DNA of 40,173 bases from contig UQWK01000015.1 in NCBI GenBank assembly GCA_900544725.1, positions 1 to 40,173 of the forward strand. Reading direction: 5' to 3'. A program made the position numbers and the translations under genes. Below, in pieces: positions 1 to 7,721 of this stretch (its first letter is position 1; each line of letters starts with the position of its first letter). The stretch is from an uncultured Collinsella sp. (GTDB lineage: Bacteria > Actinomycetota > Coriobacteriia > Coriobacteriales > Coriobacteriaceae). The notes beneath the pieces were generated by a model, which was not told the origin of the DNA, did no database searches, and worked only from the letters and a program-made list of their open reading frames with translations.

Positions 1-3
1 TTC

Positions 4-38
4 AAGGGCGCGACCAGAAGGTCAGCGCCCTTTCATTT
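4..38 (+). terminator. Rho-independent terminator of an upstream gene
   Basis: Stem AAGGGCGC (4-11) pairs with GCGCCCTT (25-32) around a 13-nt loop and is followed by TCATTT. It presumably ends a gene lying left of the window. The rest of 39-306 holds the repeat at 115-206 and the leader of the ABC operon; I see no gene there. Confidence 0.6.
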
Positions 39-114
39 CACGTCACCTTGCTCGCGTGTGCGGGTTTTCGCTGACTTATGCTCAACAAGGGCGGCTGCAG
101 CAATGTCCAAAGCG

Positions 115-206
115 CTCATTGGGGACAGACTTAAATGAGTACCCAATGAGCAGGCACTCATTTAAGTCTGTCCCCAATGAGTGGGTGTGTCCCCAATGAG
201 TGGGTG
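115..206. repeat. GGGACAG-family palindrome plus a tandem 19-bp repeat
   Basis: Perfect 26-bp inverted repeats (115-140 and 156-181) surround a 15-nt loop; the arms contain GGGGACAGACTTAAATGAGT. The right arm runs into a tandem direct repeat TGTCCCCAATGAGTGGGTG (169-187 and 188-206). The GGGGACAG core recurs at several other intergenic sites in the window, so this is one copy of a dispersed palindromic family. It lies between the upstream terminator and the ABC operon promoter region. Confidence 0.8.
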
Positions 207-265
207 AAAGGTTGCGGGTTCTTTACGGTGATGCAGTGTGGGCTGCGGAAACGCGGTTCTTTCCG

Positions 266-271
266 TACAAT
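266..271 (+). promoter_or_regulatory. Possible -10 box of the amino-acid ABC operon
   Basis: TACAAT lies 35 bases before the ATG of the ABC ATPase. No good -35 hexamer is seen at 16-18 bp, so this rests on the -10 match and the position only. Confidence 0.35.
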
Positions 272-306
272 AGTGCAATTCATGTAAACGCAGGAAAGGG
301 ACATTC

Positions 307-1038
307 ATGGCAGACATGATCGAGATCAAGCATCTCAACAAGTACTTTGGCGACCTGCATGTGCTCAAAGATATCAACCTCACCGTCAGGCGCGGCGAGA
401 AGCTCGTTATGATCGGGCCCTCCGGTTCGGGTAAGTCGACGCTCATCCGCTGCGTCGATTATCTTGAGGAGCCCACATCGGGCGAAGTCATTATCGACGG
501 TACGCCGCTCACCAAAAAGAATCACCTGGAAATGGCTCGCAAGTACAGCTCCATGGTGTTTCAGCAGTTCAACCTGTATCCCAACATGACGGTGCTCGGC
601 AACCTGACGCTCGCACCCATCAAGTTACAAAAGAAGAGCAAGGAAGAAGCGACCCAGATCGCCATCGCCGCACTCAAGCGCGTCGGCATGGCGCATAAGG
701 CCGGCGAGTACCCGCAAAACCTCTCGGGCGGTCAGCAGCAGCGCATCGCCATCGCCCGTGCCCTGTGCACCAAGCAGCCCATCATCCTGTTTGACGAGCC
801 GACCTCGGCACTCGACCCCGAGATGGTCCAGGAGGTCCTGGACGTTATGATCGAGCTCGCGCAGGAAGACATCACCATGATCTGCGTGACGCACGAGATG
901 GGCTTTGCGCGCCAGGTGGCCGACCGCGTCATCTTTATGGAGGACGGCCGCATCCTGGAGGAGGGCACGCCCGAGCACTTCTTTGATAATCCCGAGAACC
1001 CGCGCTGCCGTGAGTTCCTGTCCAAGATTCTGCACTAG
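307..1038 (+). CDS. Polar amino-acid ABC transporter, ATP-binding protein
   Basis: This is the ATPase that energises uptake of a polar amino acid, in the GlnQ/GlnR-like family. The 243-residue length is normal for the family. Visible motifs in order are Walker A GPSGSGKST (about 37-45), Q-loop FQQFNLYPN, signature LSGGQQQRIAIARA, Walker B ILFDEPTSALD and H-loop VTHEMGFA. The ATG at 307 has GGAAAGGG six bases upstream and is preferred over the ATG at 316. It heads an operon with a lipoprotein and two permeases. The substrate cannot be read from the sequence; glutamate, glutamine or aspartate are the family norm. Confidence 0.93.
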   Translation: MADMIEIKHLNKYFGDLHVLKDINLTVRRGEKLVMIGPSGSGKSTLIRCVDYLEEPTSGEVIIDGTPLTKKNHLEMARKYSSMVFQQFNLYPNMTVLGNLTLAPIKLQKKSKEEATQIAIAALKRVGMAHKAGEYPQNLSGGQQQRIAIARALCTKQPIILFDEPTSALDPEMVQEVLDVMIELAQEDITMICVTHEMGFARQVADRVIFMEDGRILEEGTPEHFFDNPENPRCREFLSKILH

Positions 1039-1047
1039 GCGCGGGTG

Positions 1048-1923
1048 ATGGACATGACGGATATGACGAGGGCGGCTGTTTCGCGCCGTCACTTTTTGCA
1101 GCTGGCGGGCGCCGGCATGCTCGCGCTGACGGGCACCGCGCTCACCGGCTGCGGCAACTCCACCAGTGGCGAGGGCTCCGATAAGGGCTCCAAGCTCGCG
1201 GCCATCAAGTCACGTGGACACCTGAACGCCGGCGTCAAGAAGGACGTTCCCGGCTATGGCTATTACGACACCGCCAAGGGCCGCTTTGAGGGCATGGAGG
1301 TCGACCTGTGCTACCAGATTGCCGCTGCCGTCTTTGGCGTGAGCTACAAGGAGGCTCGCGCCCAGGAGCTTGTCGAGTTTACCGACGTAACGCCCAAGAC
1401 GCGTGGCCCGCTCATCGATAACGGCCAGCTCGACGTGGTCGCGGCGACCTACACCATCACCGACGAGCGCAAGAAGAGCTGGGATTTCTCGACGCCGTAC
1501 CGCACCGACTACGTGGGACTCATGGTCAAGAAACGCTCGGGCTTTACCTCAATTGAGGATCTGGACGGCAAGGTTATCGGCGTGAGCCAGGGCGCTACCA
1601 CGCAGAGCTTGATCGAGCAGATGATCAAGGACAACGGCTTCCACTGCGAGCCTGAGTTTAGGGCCTTTAGCGGCTATCCCATCATCAAGAGTTCGCTCGA
1701 CGCCGGCAATATCGACGTCTTTGCCATGGACCGCTCCACGCTGGCCGGCTACATGAACGAGACCGTCGAGCTGCTGCAGCCCGAGGTCAAGTTTGGCGAG
1801 CAGGGCTACGGCGTGGCGACCAAGAAGGGTTGTGACCTTTCGGCGGTGGTCGATCAGGTGATTTGCGATCGCTTGGCCGACGGCTGGCTCGATCAAGAGG
1901 TCAAGACCTGGGGTCTTGTGTAA
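1048..1923 (+). CDS. Amino-acid ABC transporter substrate-binding lipoprotein
   Basis: Family 3 periplasmic-type binding protein (SBP_bac_3). It captures the amino acid outside the membrane and delivers it to the two permeases. The N-terminus has a twin-arginine-like SRRHFLQLAG stretch, a hydrophobic segment and a lipobox LTGC, so it is predicted to be a lipid-anchored protein, perhaps Tat-exported. The body shows typical elements such as RGHLNAGVKKDVPGYGY, a GMEVDLC stretch and SIEDLDGKVIGVSQGAT. A GTG at 1045 directly precedes the ATG at 1048, and further in-frame ATGs follow at 1054 and 1063. The ribosome site is weak, so the exact start is uncertain; the stop of the ATPase is only 9 bases upstream. 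Confidence 0.92.
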   Translation: MDMTDMTRAAVSRRHFLQLAGAGMLALTGTALTGCGNSTSGEGSDKGSKLAAIKSRGHLNAGVKKDVPGYGYYDTAKGRFEGMEVDLCYQIAAAVFGVSYKEARAQELVEFTDVTPKTRGPLIDNGQLDVVAATYTITDERKKSWDFSTPYRTDYVGLMVKKRSGFTSIEDLDGKVIGVSQGATTQSLIEQMIKDNGFHCEPEFRAFSGYPIIKSSLDAGNIDVFAMDRSTLAGYMNETVELLQPEVKFGEQGYGVATKKGCDLSAVVDQVICDRLADGWLDQEVKTWGLV

Positions 1924-1947
1924 GCGTTCGTCCAAGGAAGGAATCAA

Positions 1948-2694
1948 ATGCTCGAAGGATTGTTTGACGCCGACCGCTGGTCGACGACATTCCAAAACAT
2001 GGGGCCCTTCTGGGAGGGCTTTGGTGTGACGCTGCAGGTGGTCATCGCCGGTCTGCTGCTGTCGCTGGTGCTGGGCACGCTACTGGGCGTGTTCTCGACC
2101 ACCCGTTCGCGCGTGCTGCGCGCTATCAGCCGCGTGTACGTGGAGTTTTACCAGAACACCCCGCTGCCCGTGCAGGTGCTCTTTATGTACATGGCGGGCC
2201 CGCAGTTTTTGCAGGCCATAACCGGTGCCGACCAGCCGGTGCGCATCGCGCCGTTCGTGCTGGGCTTCTTGGGCGTGGGCCTGTATCACGCGGCCTACAT
2301 CTCGGAGGTCATCCGCACCGGTATCGAGGCCGTTCCGCGCGGTCAGATGGAGGCGGCGCAGAGCCAGGGCTTTACCCGTGCGCAGGCGTACTGGTACATC
2401 GTGCTGCCCCAGACGTTCAAGATCATTTTGCCGCCGCTGTGTAACCAGGCGCTCAACCTGGTCAAGAACACGTCGGTGCTGGCGCTTGTGGCCGGCGGCG
2501 ACCTTATGTACCGTTCCGACAACTTTGTGAGTCTGTACGGTTACCTGCAGGGATACATCGTCTGCTGCCTTATGTACTTCATTATCTGCTTTCCGCTCGC
2601 CATGCTGGTGCAGTGGCTCGAGCGCCGCTCCAAGGAGCGCCCGCGCGGCGTGCGTCTGGCCGAGCTGGGGCTCGACAACGTAGAGGAGGCCTAG
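1948..2694 (+). CDS. Amino-acid ABC transporter permease 1
   Basis: HisM/GlnP-type inner-membrane permease of 248 residues with about five membrane spans. The EAA loop that contacts the ATPase is clear: GQMEAAQSQGF followed by YIVLPQTFK. The helical segments around residues 20-50 and 185-225 are strongly hydrophobic, and the tail is basic and cytoplasmic. AAGGAAGG (1934-1941) sits upstream of the ATG. It is the first of two related permeases that would form a heterodimer with the ATPase at 307-1038. Confidence 0.92.
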   Translation: MLEGLFDADRWSTTFQNMGPFWEGFGVTLQVVIAGLLLSLVLGTLLGVFSTTRSRVLRAISRVYVEFYQNTPLPVQVLFMYMAGPQFLQAITGADQPVRIAPFVLGFLGVGLYHAAYISEVIRTGIEAVPRGQMEAAQSQGFTRAQAYWYIVLPQTFKIILPPLCNQALNLVKNTSVLALVAGGDLMYRSDNFVSLYGYLQGYIVCCLMYFIICFPLAMLVQWLERRSKERPRGVRLAELGLDNVEEA

Positions 2695-2697
2695 CGC

Positions 2698-3336
2698 ATG
2701 GAAATCTTCAACGCGACCAACCTGCTCTACATCTGGGGCGGCTTTGTCAAGACCATCGAGATCTCGGCGCTGTCGATCTTTTTCTCGCTCATCTTTGGCA
2801 CGGTGCTGGCGCTCGTCAAGAGCTATGCGCCCCGCCCGTTCCGTATTTTGGTGAGTGCCTATATTGAGCTGTTCCGCTGCACGCCGAACCTGCTGTGGAT
2901 CCTGTTTATCTACTTTACGGTGCAGGGTCTGGACATTGTGATTTCGACCATCGCCTTTACGCTGTTCACCAGCGCCGTTATGGCCGAGATTGTGCGCGGC
3001 GGCCTCAACTCGATTCCGCGTGGTCAGTTTGAGGCGGCGCAGAGCCAGGGCTTTGGCTTCTTTGCCACCATGCGCTACATCATCCTGCCGCAGACGTTCA
3101 AGACGATCATTCCGGCCCTGTTTAGCCAGTGCACAACTGTCATCAAGGACAGCTCGTATCTTTCGGGCATTAACGTGGCCGAGCTCATGTACACGGCAAA
3201 CGTCGTGATGGCACATGCAATCGACCTGTCGCAGGTGCTTATGCTCTACGGCCTGGTGTTTGCGATGTACTTTGCGCTGAACTTTGGCATCTCGTTGCTG
3301 GTGAGGGCGTATCAGAGGCGAATGGTGGCAGCGTAG
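2698..3336 (+). CDS. Amino-acid ABC transporter permease 2
   Basis: Second HisM/GlnP-type permease, 212 residues, starting 3 bases after the stop of permease 1. The EAA loop reads GQFEAAQSQGFGFF followed by YIILPQTFK, nearly the same as in its neighbour, which points to an old tandem duplication. The ribosome site GAGGAGG lies inside the end of the previous gene, so the two are probably translationally coupled. This is the last gene of the importer operon; a GGGACAG hairpin follows its stop directly. Confidence 0.92.
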   Translation: MEIFNATNLLYIWGGFVKTIEISALSIFFSLIFGTVLALVKSYAPRPFRILVSAYIELFRCTPNLLWILFIYFTVQGLDIVISTIAFTLFTSAVMAEIVRGGLNSIPRGQFEAAQSQGFGFFATMRYIILPQTFKTIIPALFSQCTTVIKDSSYLSGINVAELMYTANVVMAHAIDLSQVLMLYGLVFAMYFALNFGISLLVRAYQRRMVAA

Positions 3337-3338
3337 AA

Positions 3339-3367
3339 TGTGGCAAAGGGACAGTCCCTTTGTCACA
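3339..3367. repeat. GGGACAG-family hairpin between permease and kinase-like gene
   Basis: Arms TGTGGCAAAGGGAC (3339-3352) and GTCCCTTTGTCACA (3354-3367) pair with one G-T mismatch around a single central base. The element starts two bases after the permease stop. It could terminate or protect the upstream message, but it has no U-tract. It also carries an in-frame GTG (3340) that falsely extends the next gene. Confidence 0.75.
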
Positions 3368-3384
3368 TAGAGAAAGGAATCGCG

Positions 3385-4008
3385 ATGAGCGATCTGGAGA
3401 ATAAGGAGAGTCCTGTGGTCATTACCATCGCGCGCGACTTTGGCGCCGAGGGCCACGAGATTGGCCGCATGCTTGCCGACGAGTTGGGGATTCCGCTGTA
3501 CGATAACGAGCTGCTGGTACGTGCGTCGCTGCGCGCGGGCGAGTCGCTCGACAAGATGGCTGCCTATGATGAGCGTCTGGCCGTGGAGAACATGGCGTTT
3601 CTGCCAGACCGCTACGATGCGCGTTCGTACTCGGACAAGTTGTTCCAAAAGATGAGCCAGGTGATTTTGGATCTGGGCGAGACCGAGAGCTGCATTATCG
3701 AAGGCCGTCTGTCCGATTACCTGCTGCGTAACAACCCCAACCACATTGCCGTGTTGGTGACTGCGCCCTTTGAGGACCGCGTCGAGATCGTGCGCAAGAA
3801 GCGTGGCCTCAACAAAAAGAAGGGCGCCAAGCTTGTCAAGCAGCAACAGAAGGCGCGCGAGGCGTTCTATAAGCGCTACAGTGCCGGAAAGTGGAAGATG
3901 ACGAGCGGTAAAGACATCGTCGTCAACCGCGCCAAGCTGGGCCGCGAAGGCTGCAAGGACGTCATCGCCGCTGCCTACCGCTACAAAGTGGCGCAGCTCG
4001 AAGACTAA
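3385..4008 (+). CDS. Cytidylate-kinase-like family protein
   Basis: A 207-residue P-loop-type protein of the cytidylate-kinase-like family (Pfam Cytidylate_kin2). Members resemble nucleoside monophosphate kinases but mostly have no tested substrate. Seen here are an N-terminal strand and glycine-rich turn (VITIARDFGAEGHEIGRMLA), the LYDNELL motif, and a lid-like basic segment (RKKRGLNKKKGAKLVKQQQ). The start is ATG 3385, with GAAAGGA upstream. A GTG at 3340 would add 15 residues translated from the repeat and is rejected. It is co-oriented with the ABC importer but separated by a palindrome, so it may be transcribed with it. Function is not assigned beyond the family. Confidence 0.8.
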   Translation: MSDLENKESPVVITIARDFGAEGHEIGRMLADELGIPLYDNELLVRASLRAGESLDKMAAYDERLAVENMAFLPDRYDARSYSDKLFQKMSQVILDLGETESCIIEGRLSDYLLRNNPNHIAVLVTAPFEDRVEIVRKKRGLNKKKGAKLVKQQQKAREAFYKRYSAGKWKMTSGKDIVVNRAKLGREGCKDVIAAAYRYKVAQLED

Positions 4009-4014
4009 CCGACC

Positions 4015-4055
4015 AAAACCACCACAAGGGGACAGGCACCTTTGTGGTGGTTTTT
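4015..4055. terminator. Bidirectional terminator built from a GGGACAG hairpin
   Basis: AAAACCACCACAAGG pairs with CCTTTGTGGTGGTTTT (one bulged base) around a GGACAGGCA loop. An A-run before and a T-run after the stem give U-tracts on both strands. It sits between the convergent ends of the kinase-like gene (+) and the LuxR gene (-). Confidence 0.8.
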
Positions 4056-4058
4056 GTT

Positions 4059-5465
4059 TTAGGCGGAGGGGAAGGCCTTGGTGAGACCGGCGCGCGTCTG
4101 CGTGTCGGTCTTTTGGTAGATAGAGCTCAGGTGGCGCTGCACCATGCGCATCGAGATACCGAGCTCCTCGGCGACCTGCTTGAGCGGGCGTTCATCCTGG
4201 GTCACGGCTATGAGCACGTCGACTTCGCGCGGGGTGAGAGCGTGGTTGGCGATGAAGGCCTGGCGTTGCTCCTCGATGGTGGGGGCGGCGAGTGCTTCTT
4301 CTGCCAGCTGCTCGCGCTCGCGCTCCTGCTCGGTTTGGGACAGGCGGAACAGGCCCGCGGCTACAAACGCCACACTTGCCGCCACAAGCAGCATGAGCGC
4401 GCCGATCATGATGATGGCGACATTGCCCGAGGTCACAAGTGCCAGCGAGATGCCCGACGTAGTGAACGCGCACACGTTGTTGGCTGCGCGGCCCATGCCA
4501 GCCCACAGTGCGGGCGTATGCATGCGCGGTGCCAGCTGTGTAAAGGTGGCAGTAAAGAACGTGACAAAAAAGCCCGAGCTCAGGTAAAAGACGACAAGGC
4601 CCAGGTTGGGATCGGCGCCGGCTTCCACGGCCAAGATCGAGATGGTGGAAAGTACCGTGACGCCGAGCATGATGAGACCCATGTAGCGACGCTCGGCAAG
4701 ATCAAAGACGATACCGGCGACGAGACCGCTCGCCGCCAAAAAGAGGCGCGGCCAGGTCTGTACGGCGATGGTGCCGTGGGCGTTGGAGAACGTGACGACG
4801 TTATCGAGCGTCGAGAACAGGCAGGCGAGAATCATGACGAGCGCGATACTCCAGCACGCCTGCTTGGCGAGGGCGTGCGAGGGCTCGGCAAAGGGATTGA
4901 TGGTGGGGCTGGGGCCCTCGTTTGCCGCTTGGGTAGTGGCTCTGAGGGCGGAGATGGCGATAGTCGCTGCGCCAAGGACGATGAGCTCTGCGATGCCGCC
5001 GCAATTGAGCAGGTTGACGGCGAACTGCATCAGGATGCCCGCGGCATAGGCTGCTCCTGCGCCAGTGGCGAGTTTGGGGTCATCCTGGAATGTCAACGAA
5101 AAGGCGTGGTGAGCAGCGGCACCCAGCAGGCCGAGTCCAAGGAATGCCACGCAGCCCAGAATCTCGAGGGCAAGCGGGGCCGTAGGGAACTGAATTTGGG
5201 TCAGGCCCACGATGAAGATAGGGACGGCGGCGGCGTTGACGGCTGCCAGTGAGTGGCCTTTGCGCTGTGCGAGCCCGAGCAGCGGCGCGTATCCGATAAA
5301 GCCGAGCACGCTCGCACCTAGAATAAAACCCTGTGCGATTACAACGCGTTCGGCACCGGCGAGAAGGCCGACGTTGACGTCGAAGCGAAACTCGGCGCCA
5401 AGGAAGGCGAAAGTGAAGAGCGCGAGTGCCAGAAGCGCGTTGATTTTAGGCCTGCTCAGGTTCAA
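4059..5465 (-). CDS. Membrane-integrated LuxR-family transcriptional regulator
   Basis: A 468-residue protein with two parts. Residues 1 to about 380 form roughly twelve hydrophobic spans resembling a transporter fold. The last ~65 residues are a LuxR/NarL helix-turn-helix (LTPREVDVLIAVTQ, then a QVAEELGISMRMVQRHLSSI recognition region). An acidic linker rich in Glu and Gln joins them. Such fusions are abundant in Coriobacteriia, where several are known or proposed to control adjacent metabolic genes in response to small molecules. The start is a TTG at 5465, supported by AAAGGA on the minus strand six bases upstream; no early ATG is available. The effector and target are unknown. It is divergent from the surface protein gene. 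Confidence 0.85.
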   Translation of the reverse strand: MNLSRPKINALLALALFTFAFLGAEFRFDVNVGLLAGAERVVIAQGFILGASVLGFIGYAPLLGLAQRKGHSLAAVNAAAVPIFIVGLTQIQFPTAPLALEILGCVAFLGLGLLGAAAHHAFSLTFQDDPKLATGAGAAYAAGILMQFAVNLLNCGGIAELIVLGAATIAISALRATTQAANEGPSPTINPFAEPSHALAKQACWSIALVMILACLFSTLDNVVTFSNAHGTIAVQTWPRLFLAASGLVAGIVFDLAERRYMGLIMLGVTVLSTISILAVEAGADPNLGLVVFYLSSGFFVTFFTATFTQLAPRMHTPALWAGMGRAANNVCAFTTSGISLALVTSGNVAIIMIGALMLLVAASVAFVAAGLFRLSQTEQEREREQLAEEALAAPTIEEQRQAFIANHALTPREVDVLIAVTQDERPLKQVAEELGISMRMVQRHLSSIYQKTDTQTRAGLTKAFPSA

Positions 5466-5572
5466 GGACGGTCCTTTGGGTGGACGAATGATCGTGTCCT
5501 CGATTGTAGCGTCCCTGGGACGCGTGTGGCGATGGCGAAGTCATATTGGATTAAACCGCAGGTAGCAATAGG

Positions 5573-5590
5573 GGTTCGTATCTACGAACC
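5573..5590. promoter_or_regulatory. Short perfect palindrome in the divergent LuxR/surface-protein gap
   Basis: GGTTCGTA (5573-5580) and TACGAACC (5583-5590) form an 18-bp dyad with a two-base centre. It lies in the 226-bp gap between the divergent LuxR regulator and surface protein genes, where an operator would be expected. No second copy was noticed, so assignment as an operator is an inference. Confidence 0.35.
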
Positions 5591-5634
5591 TAGGCATATG
5601 GAATCGCTGGTCGCACCTTGGTGGTACAGGACTG

Positions 5635-5661
5635 CCACAAAGGGGACAGGCGCCTTTGTGG
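5635..5661. repeat. GGGACAG-family hairpin upstream of the surface protein
   Basis: CCACAAAGG (5635-5643) pairs with CCTTTGTGG (5653-5661) around a GGACAGGCG loop. It is the same element as at 4015-4055 and 7958-8000, here placed about 30 bases before a start codon instead of after a gene end. In the leader RNA it would form a hairpin just ahead of the ribosome site. Confidence 0.7.
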
Positions 5662-5691
5662 TGGTATGTCCCTATGACCAAGGAGGCCGTT

Positions 5692-7155
5692 ATGAACGAA
5701 AGTCACTTTGACAAGCAAGCTCAACGTGAGTCCACCTGCTCGCTGGTTCACGGTACCTGGCGTTGTGTGGGTGCCAAAATAGCTTGTGCCGGCGCGTGTG
5801 CGCTTATGGTCGGTCAGTTGCTGCTGCCGAGCGTGGCGCTGGCGACCGAATGCGCCGATCTCACCGCTGCGATGGACGAGCTGGCCGCGGCTCCGGCGAC
5901 GCCGACGGTTGCGAAGGATGCGGCGGCTCCGGCGCCGGTACCGGTGGCTCCGGCTGCGCCGATGGCTGACGCGGCTCCGGTGGCGCAATCCACAGCAGAA
6001 CCTCAGCAAGATCAACAGGGCGCACCGGCGGCAATGGCGAACGATACGGTTGCTGCCAACCAAGATGGCTCTTTTGGCGACACCGACGGCTCGTCGGCAA
6101 ACAGCGCCATCATGTCCTTCGGTGTGACCGATGTTGTTGGCGGCAGCGACGTTAGGGTCAATACGACCGTGGTTCCCCACTACACGGACTGCGTGCTTCC
6201 GAGCAATGTCACACTCGAAAAGGGCCAGTCGTATACCTATGATTTTCCCGATGTTGAGGGCGGCATGCCGGATGAGCCGCTCTGCGAACTTGTCGAAACC
6301 AAGTACTACCGGGCCGATGCTGCTTCGGGCACCCTGACTGAAGTCCAGGACGCATCTATGTCCGATGTGACGGCCCGCTTTGAGCCTGTTGGCGATCACA
6401 TGAGGCTGACGCTGACCTTTACGGGTGGCGCGGCAGGCGGCTCGTATCGACTCACGCGCAATGAGGCTCTCTATATTGGTACGGCACTGGAGTATACCGG
6501 AACTGACTATGAAGGCAGCTCGACTATCCTCAACGAAACCAGGTACGATTATTACCTCCGCTACGTCATCAATAGCGAAATTACGCTTGTTGCATCGGAA
6601 AACGAAGCCATCCATAACCTGGACGTCAACGACGTGAAGACCGACTACGCGCCCGGCGAGGCGCCGCGTGCGACCGCGACGATTCCTACCGCCGACGCCG
6701 ACAAATACGAGATCGCCTATGAGTGCTGGGAGGAAATGGAGCTCGATATGGAATCCGGGGAGTCGGTACCCGTTGTCTTCTGGTATTCCGACCCTGCCAA
6801 GTATCCGACGGGCGCGAGGAGGATCGAGCACTTCGAAGAGGGCAAGTTCTACATGTACTCCGTTGAGCTGAGGCTCAAGGGCGACAATACCGTGGCCGAT
6901 GACTGCAATATGAACGTCAACGGTCATTGGGTGCACCACTTCAAGACCGTCAACGGCGTCTTCGCGCCAAACGCTGACAATATGCTGTGCGAGCAGCCGA
7001 TCGACGAATGGCGGGCCATCGACGTTATCGAGATCAACGGCGCCACGACCACCTTCAAGGCAGGCGATAAGCCGGTCTTTACGGCGAATGTTCGACGGGC
7101 TCCAACTCCCTTCCTCAGTGTGAGTTCTGGACGGGCAGCGATGGCAGCGAAGTGA
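5692..7155 (+). CDS. Cell-wall surface protein, N-terminal part (frameshifted)
   Basis: N-terminal part of a secreted wall protein. The start ATG 5692 has AAGGAGG five bases upstream; the earlier in-frame start at 5656 lies in the repeat and is rejected. Residues 1-51 look like a signal peptide ending LPSVALA. An Ala/Pro-rich segment follows (about 60-110), then a beta-rich acidic region with several Tyr-containing strands. I recognise no catalytic domain. True coding in this frame ends near 7092. After FTANV the frame reads an arginine-rich out-of-register tail and stops at 7155, while the homologous reading continues one frame back into the next entry. The intact gene would encode about 664 residues. 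Confidence 0.75.
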   Translation: MNESHFDKQAQRESTCSLVHGTWRCVGAKIACAGACALMVGQLLLPSVALATECADLTAAMDELAAAPATPTVAKDAAAPAPVPVAPAAPMADAAPVAQSTAEPQQDQQGAPAAMANDTVAANQDGSFGDTDGSSANSAIMSFGVTDVVGGSDVRVNTTVVPHYTDCVLPSNVTLEKGQSYTYDFPDVEGGMPDEPLCELVETKYYRADAASGTLTEVQDASMSDVTARFEPVGDHMRLTLTFTGGAAGGSYRLTRNEALYIGTALEYTGTDYEGSSTILNETRYDYYLRYVINSEITLVASENEAIHNLDVNDVKTDYAPGEAPRATATIPTADADKYEIAYECWEEMELDMESGESVPVVFWYSDPAKYPTGARRIEHFEEGKFYMYSVELRLKGDNTVADDCNMNVNGHWVHHFKTVNGVFAPNADNMLCEQPIDEWRAIDVIEINGATTTFKAGDKPVFTANVRRAPTPFLSVSSGRAAMAAK

Positions 7156-7685
7156 ACTCTCAGAAGTTCTGGGATCAGAACATCACGAATCACATCGACG
7201 TCTTTAAGCCTGGCGTGACCTATCGCTACGGCATCTACCTCAAGTCCGCGCGCGGCTTCTACTTTACGCCCGACACCAAGCTGGTGATCAACGGCCAGGA
7301 GTGCGGCTACCAGGTCGCGGATAGCGTATCCGATGAGGACAGCGGCTGGATCTACACCCTGTGGCTCAACACCGATCTGACCTTTACGCTTGAAGCCACG
7401 CCGACTCCCGATCCGCAGCCTACGCCGGATCCCAAGCCGACACCGCAGCCTGAGGTTAAGCCCGAGACCAAGCCCGAAGTGAAGCCCGAGACCAAACCCG
7501 CGGCCAAGTCGGCCACGACAACCGCCACGACCAAGACGGTTGAGAAAACCACGCAGGCCAAGAAGAGCGATGCTGTCCTGGCTACCACGGGGGATACCAC
7601 CGCGATGACGGTCGCCGCCCTAGGCATCGCCGGCGCAACCGTCGCCGCCGCCGGCCTCGCCGCGACAAAGCGCCGCAAACGTTAG
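7152..7685 (+). CDS. Cell-wall surface protein, C-terminal part with wall-sorting signal
   Basis: The C-terminal continuation of the surface protein in the -1 frame. Coding character in this frame extends back to about 7092 (it reads GSNSLPQCEFWTGSDGSEV before the nominal GTG at 7152), so this is not an independent gene, and no ribosome site precedes the GTG. After a beta-rich part comes a Pro/Lys/Glu repeat region (TPDPQPTPDPKP, then PETKPEVKPETKP) typical of a wall-spanning stalk. It ends in a sortase-like signal: LATTGD, a hydrophobic helix and the basic tail KRRKR. The usual proline of LPXTG is alanine here. Confidence 0.75.
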   Translation: MNSQKFWDQNITNHIDVFKPGVTYRYGIYLKSARGFYFTPDTKLVINGQECGYQVADSVSDEDSGWIYTLWLNTDLTFTLEATPTPDPQPTPDPKPTPQPEVKPETKPEVKPETKPAAKSATTTATTKTVEKTTQAKKSDAVLATTGDTTAMTVAALGIAGATVAAAGLAATKRRKR

Positions 7686-7721
7686 AGCTGGGTGACGGCT
7701 CTCGTTCTCGGCCTCAGCAAA

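Noticed and set aside
3340..3384. GTG start of the kinase-like gene at 3340
   Set aside because: The extension is translated from a palindromic repeat; ATG 3385 has a good ribosome site.
2080..3846. 588-codon open frame on the - strand across the permeases and the kinase-like gene
   Set aside because: It lies opposite three well-supported genes and shows no family motif.
7085..7155. Programmed -1 frameshifting in the surface protein
   Set aside because: There is no slippery heptamer of the X-XXY-YYZ type and no following pseudoknot that I can see.
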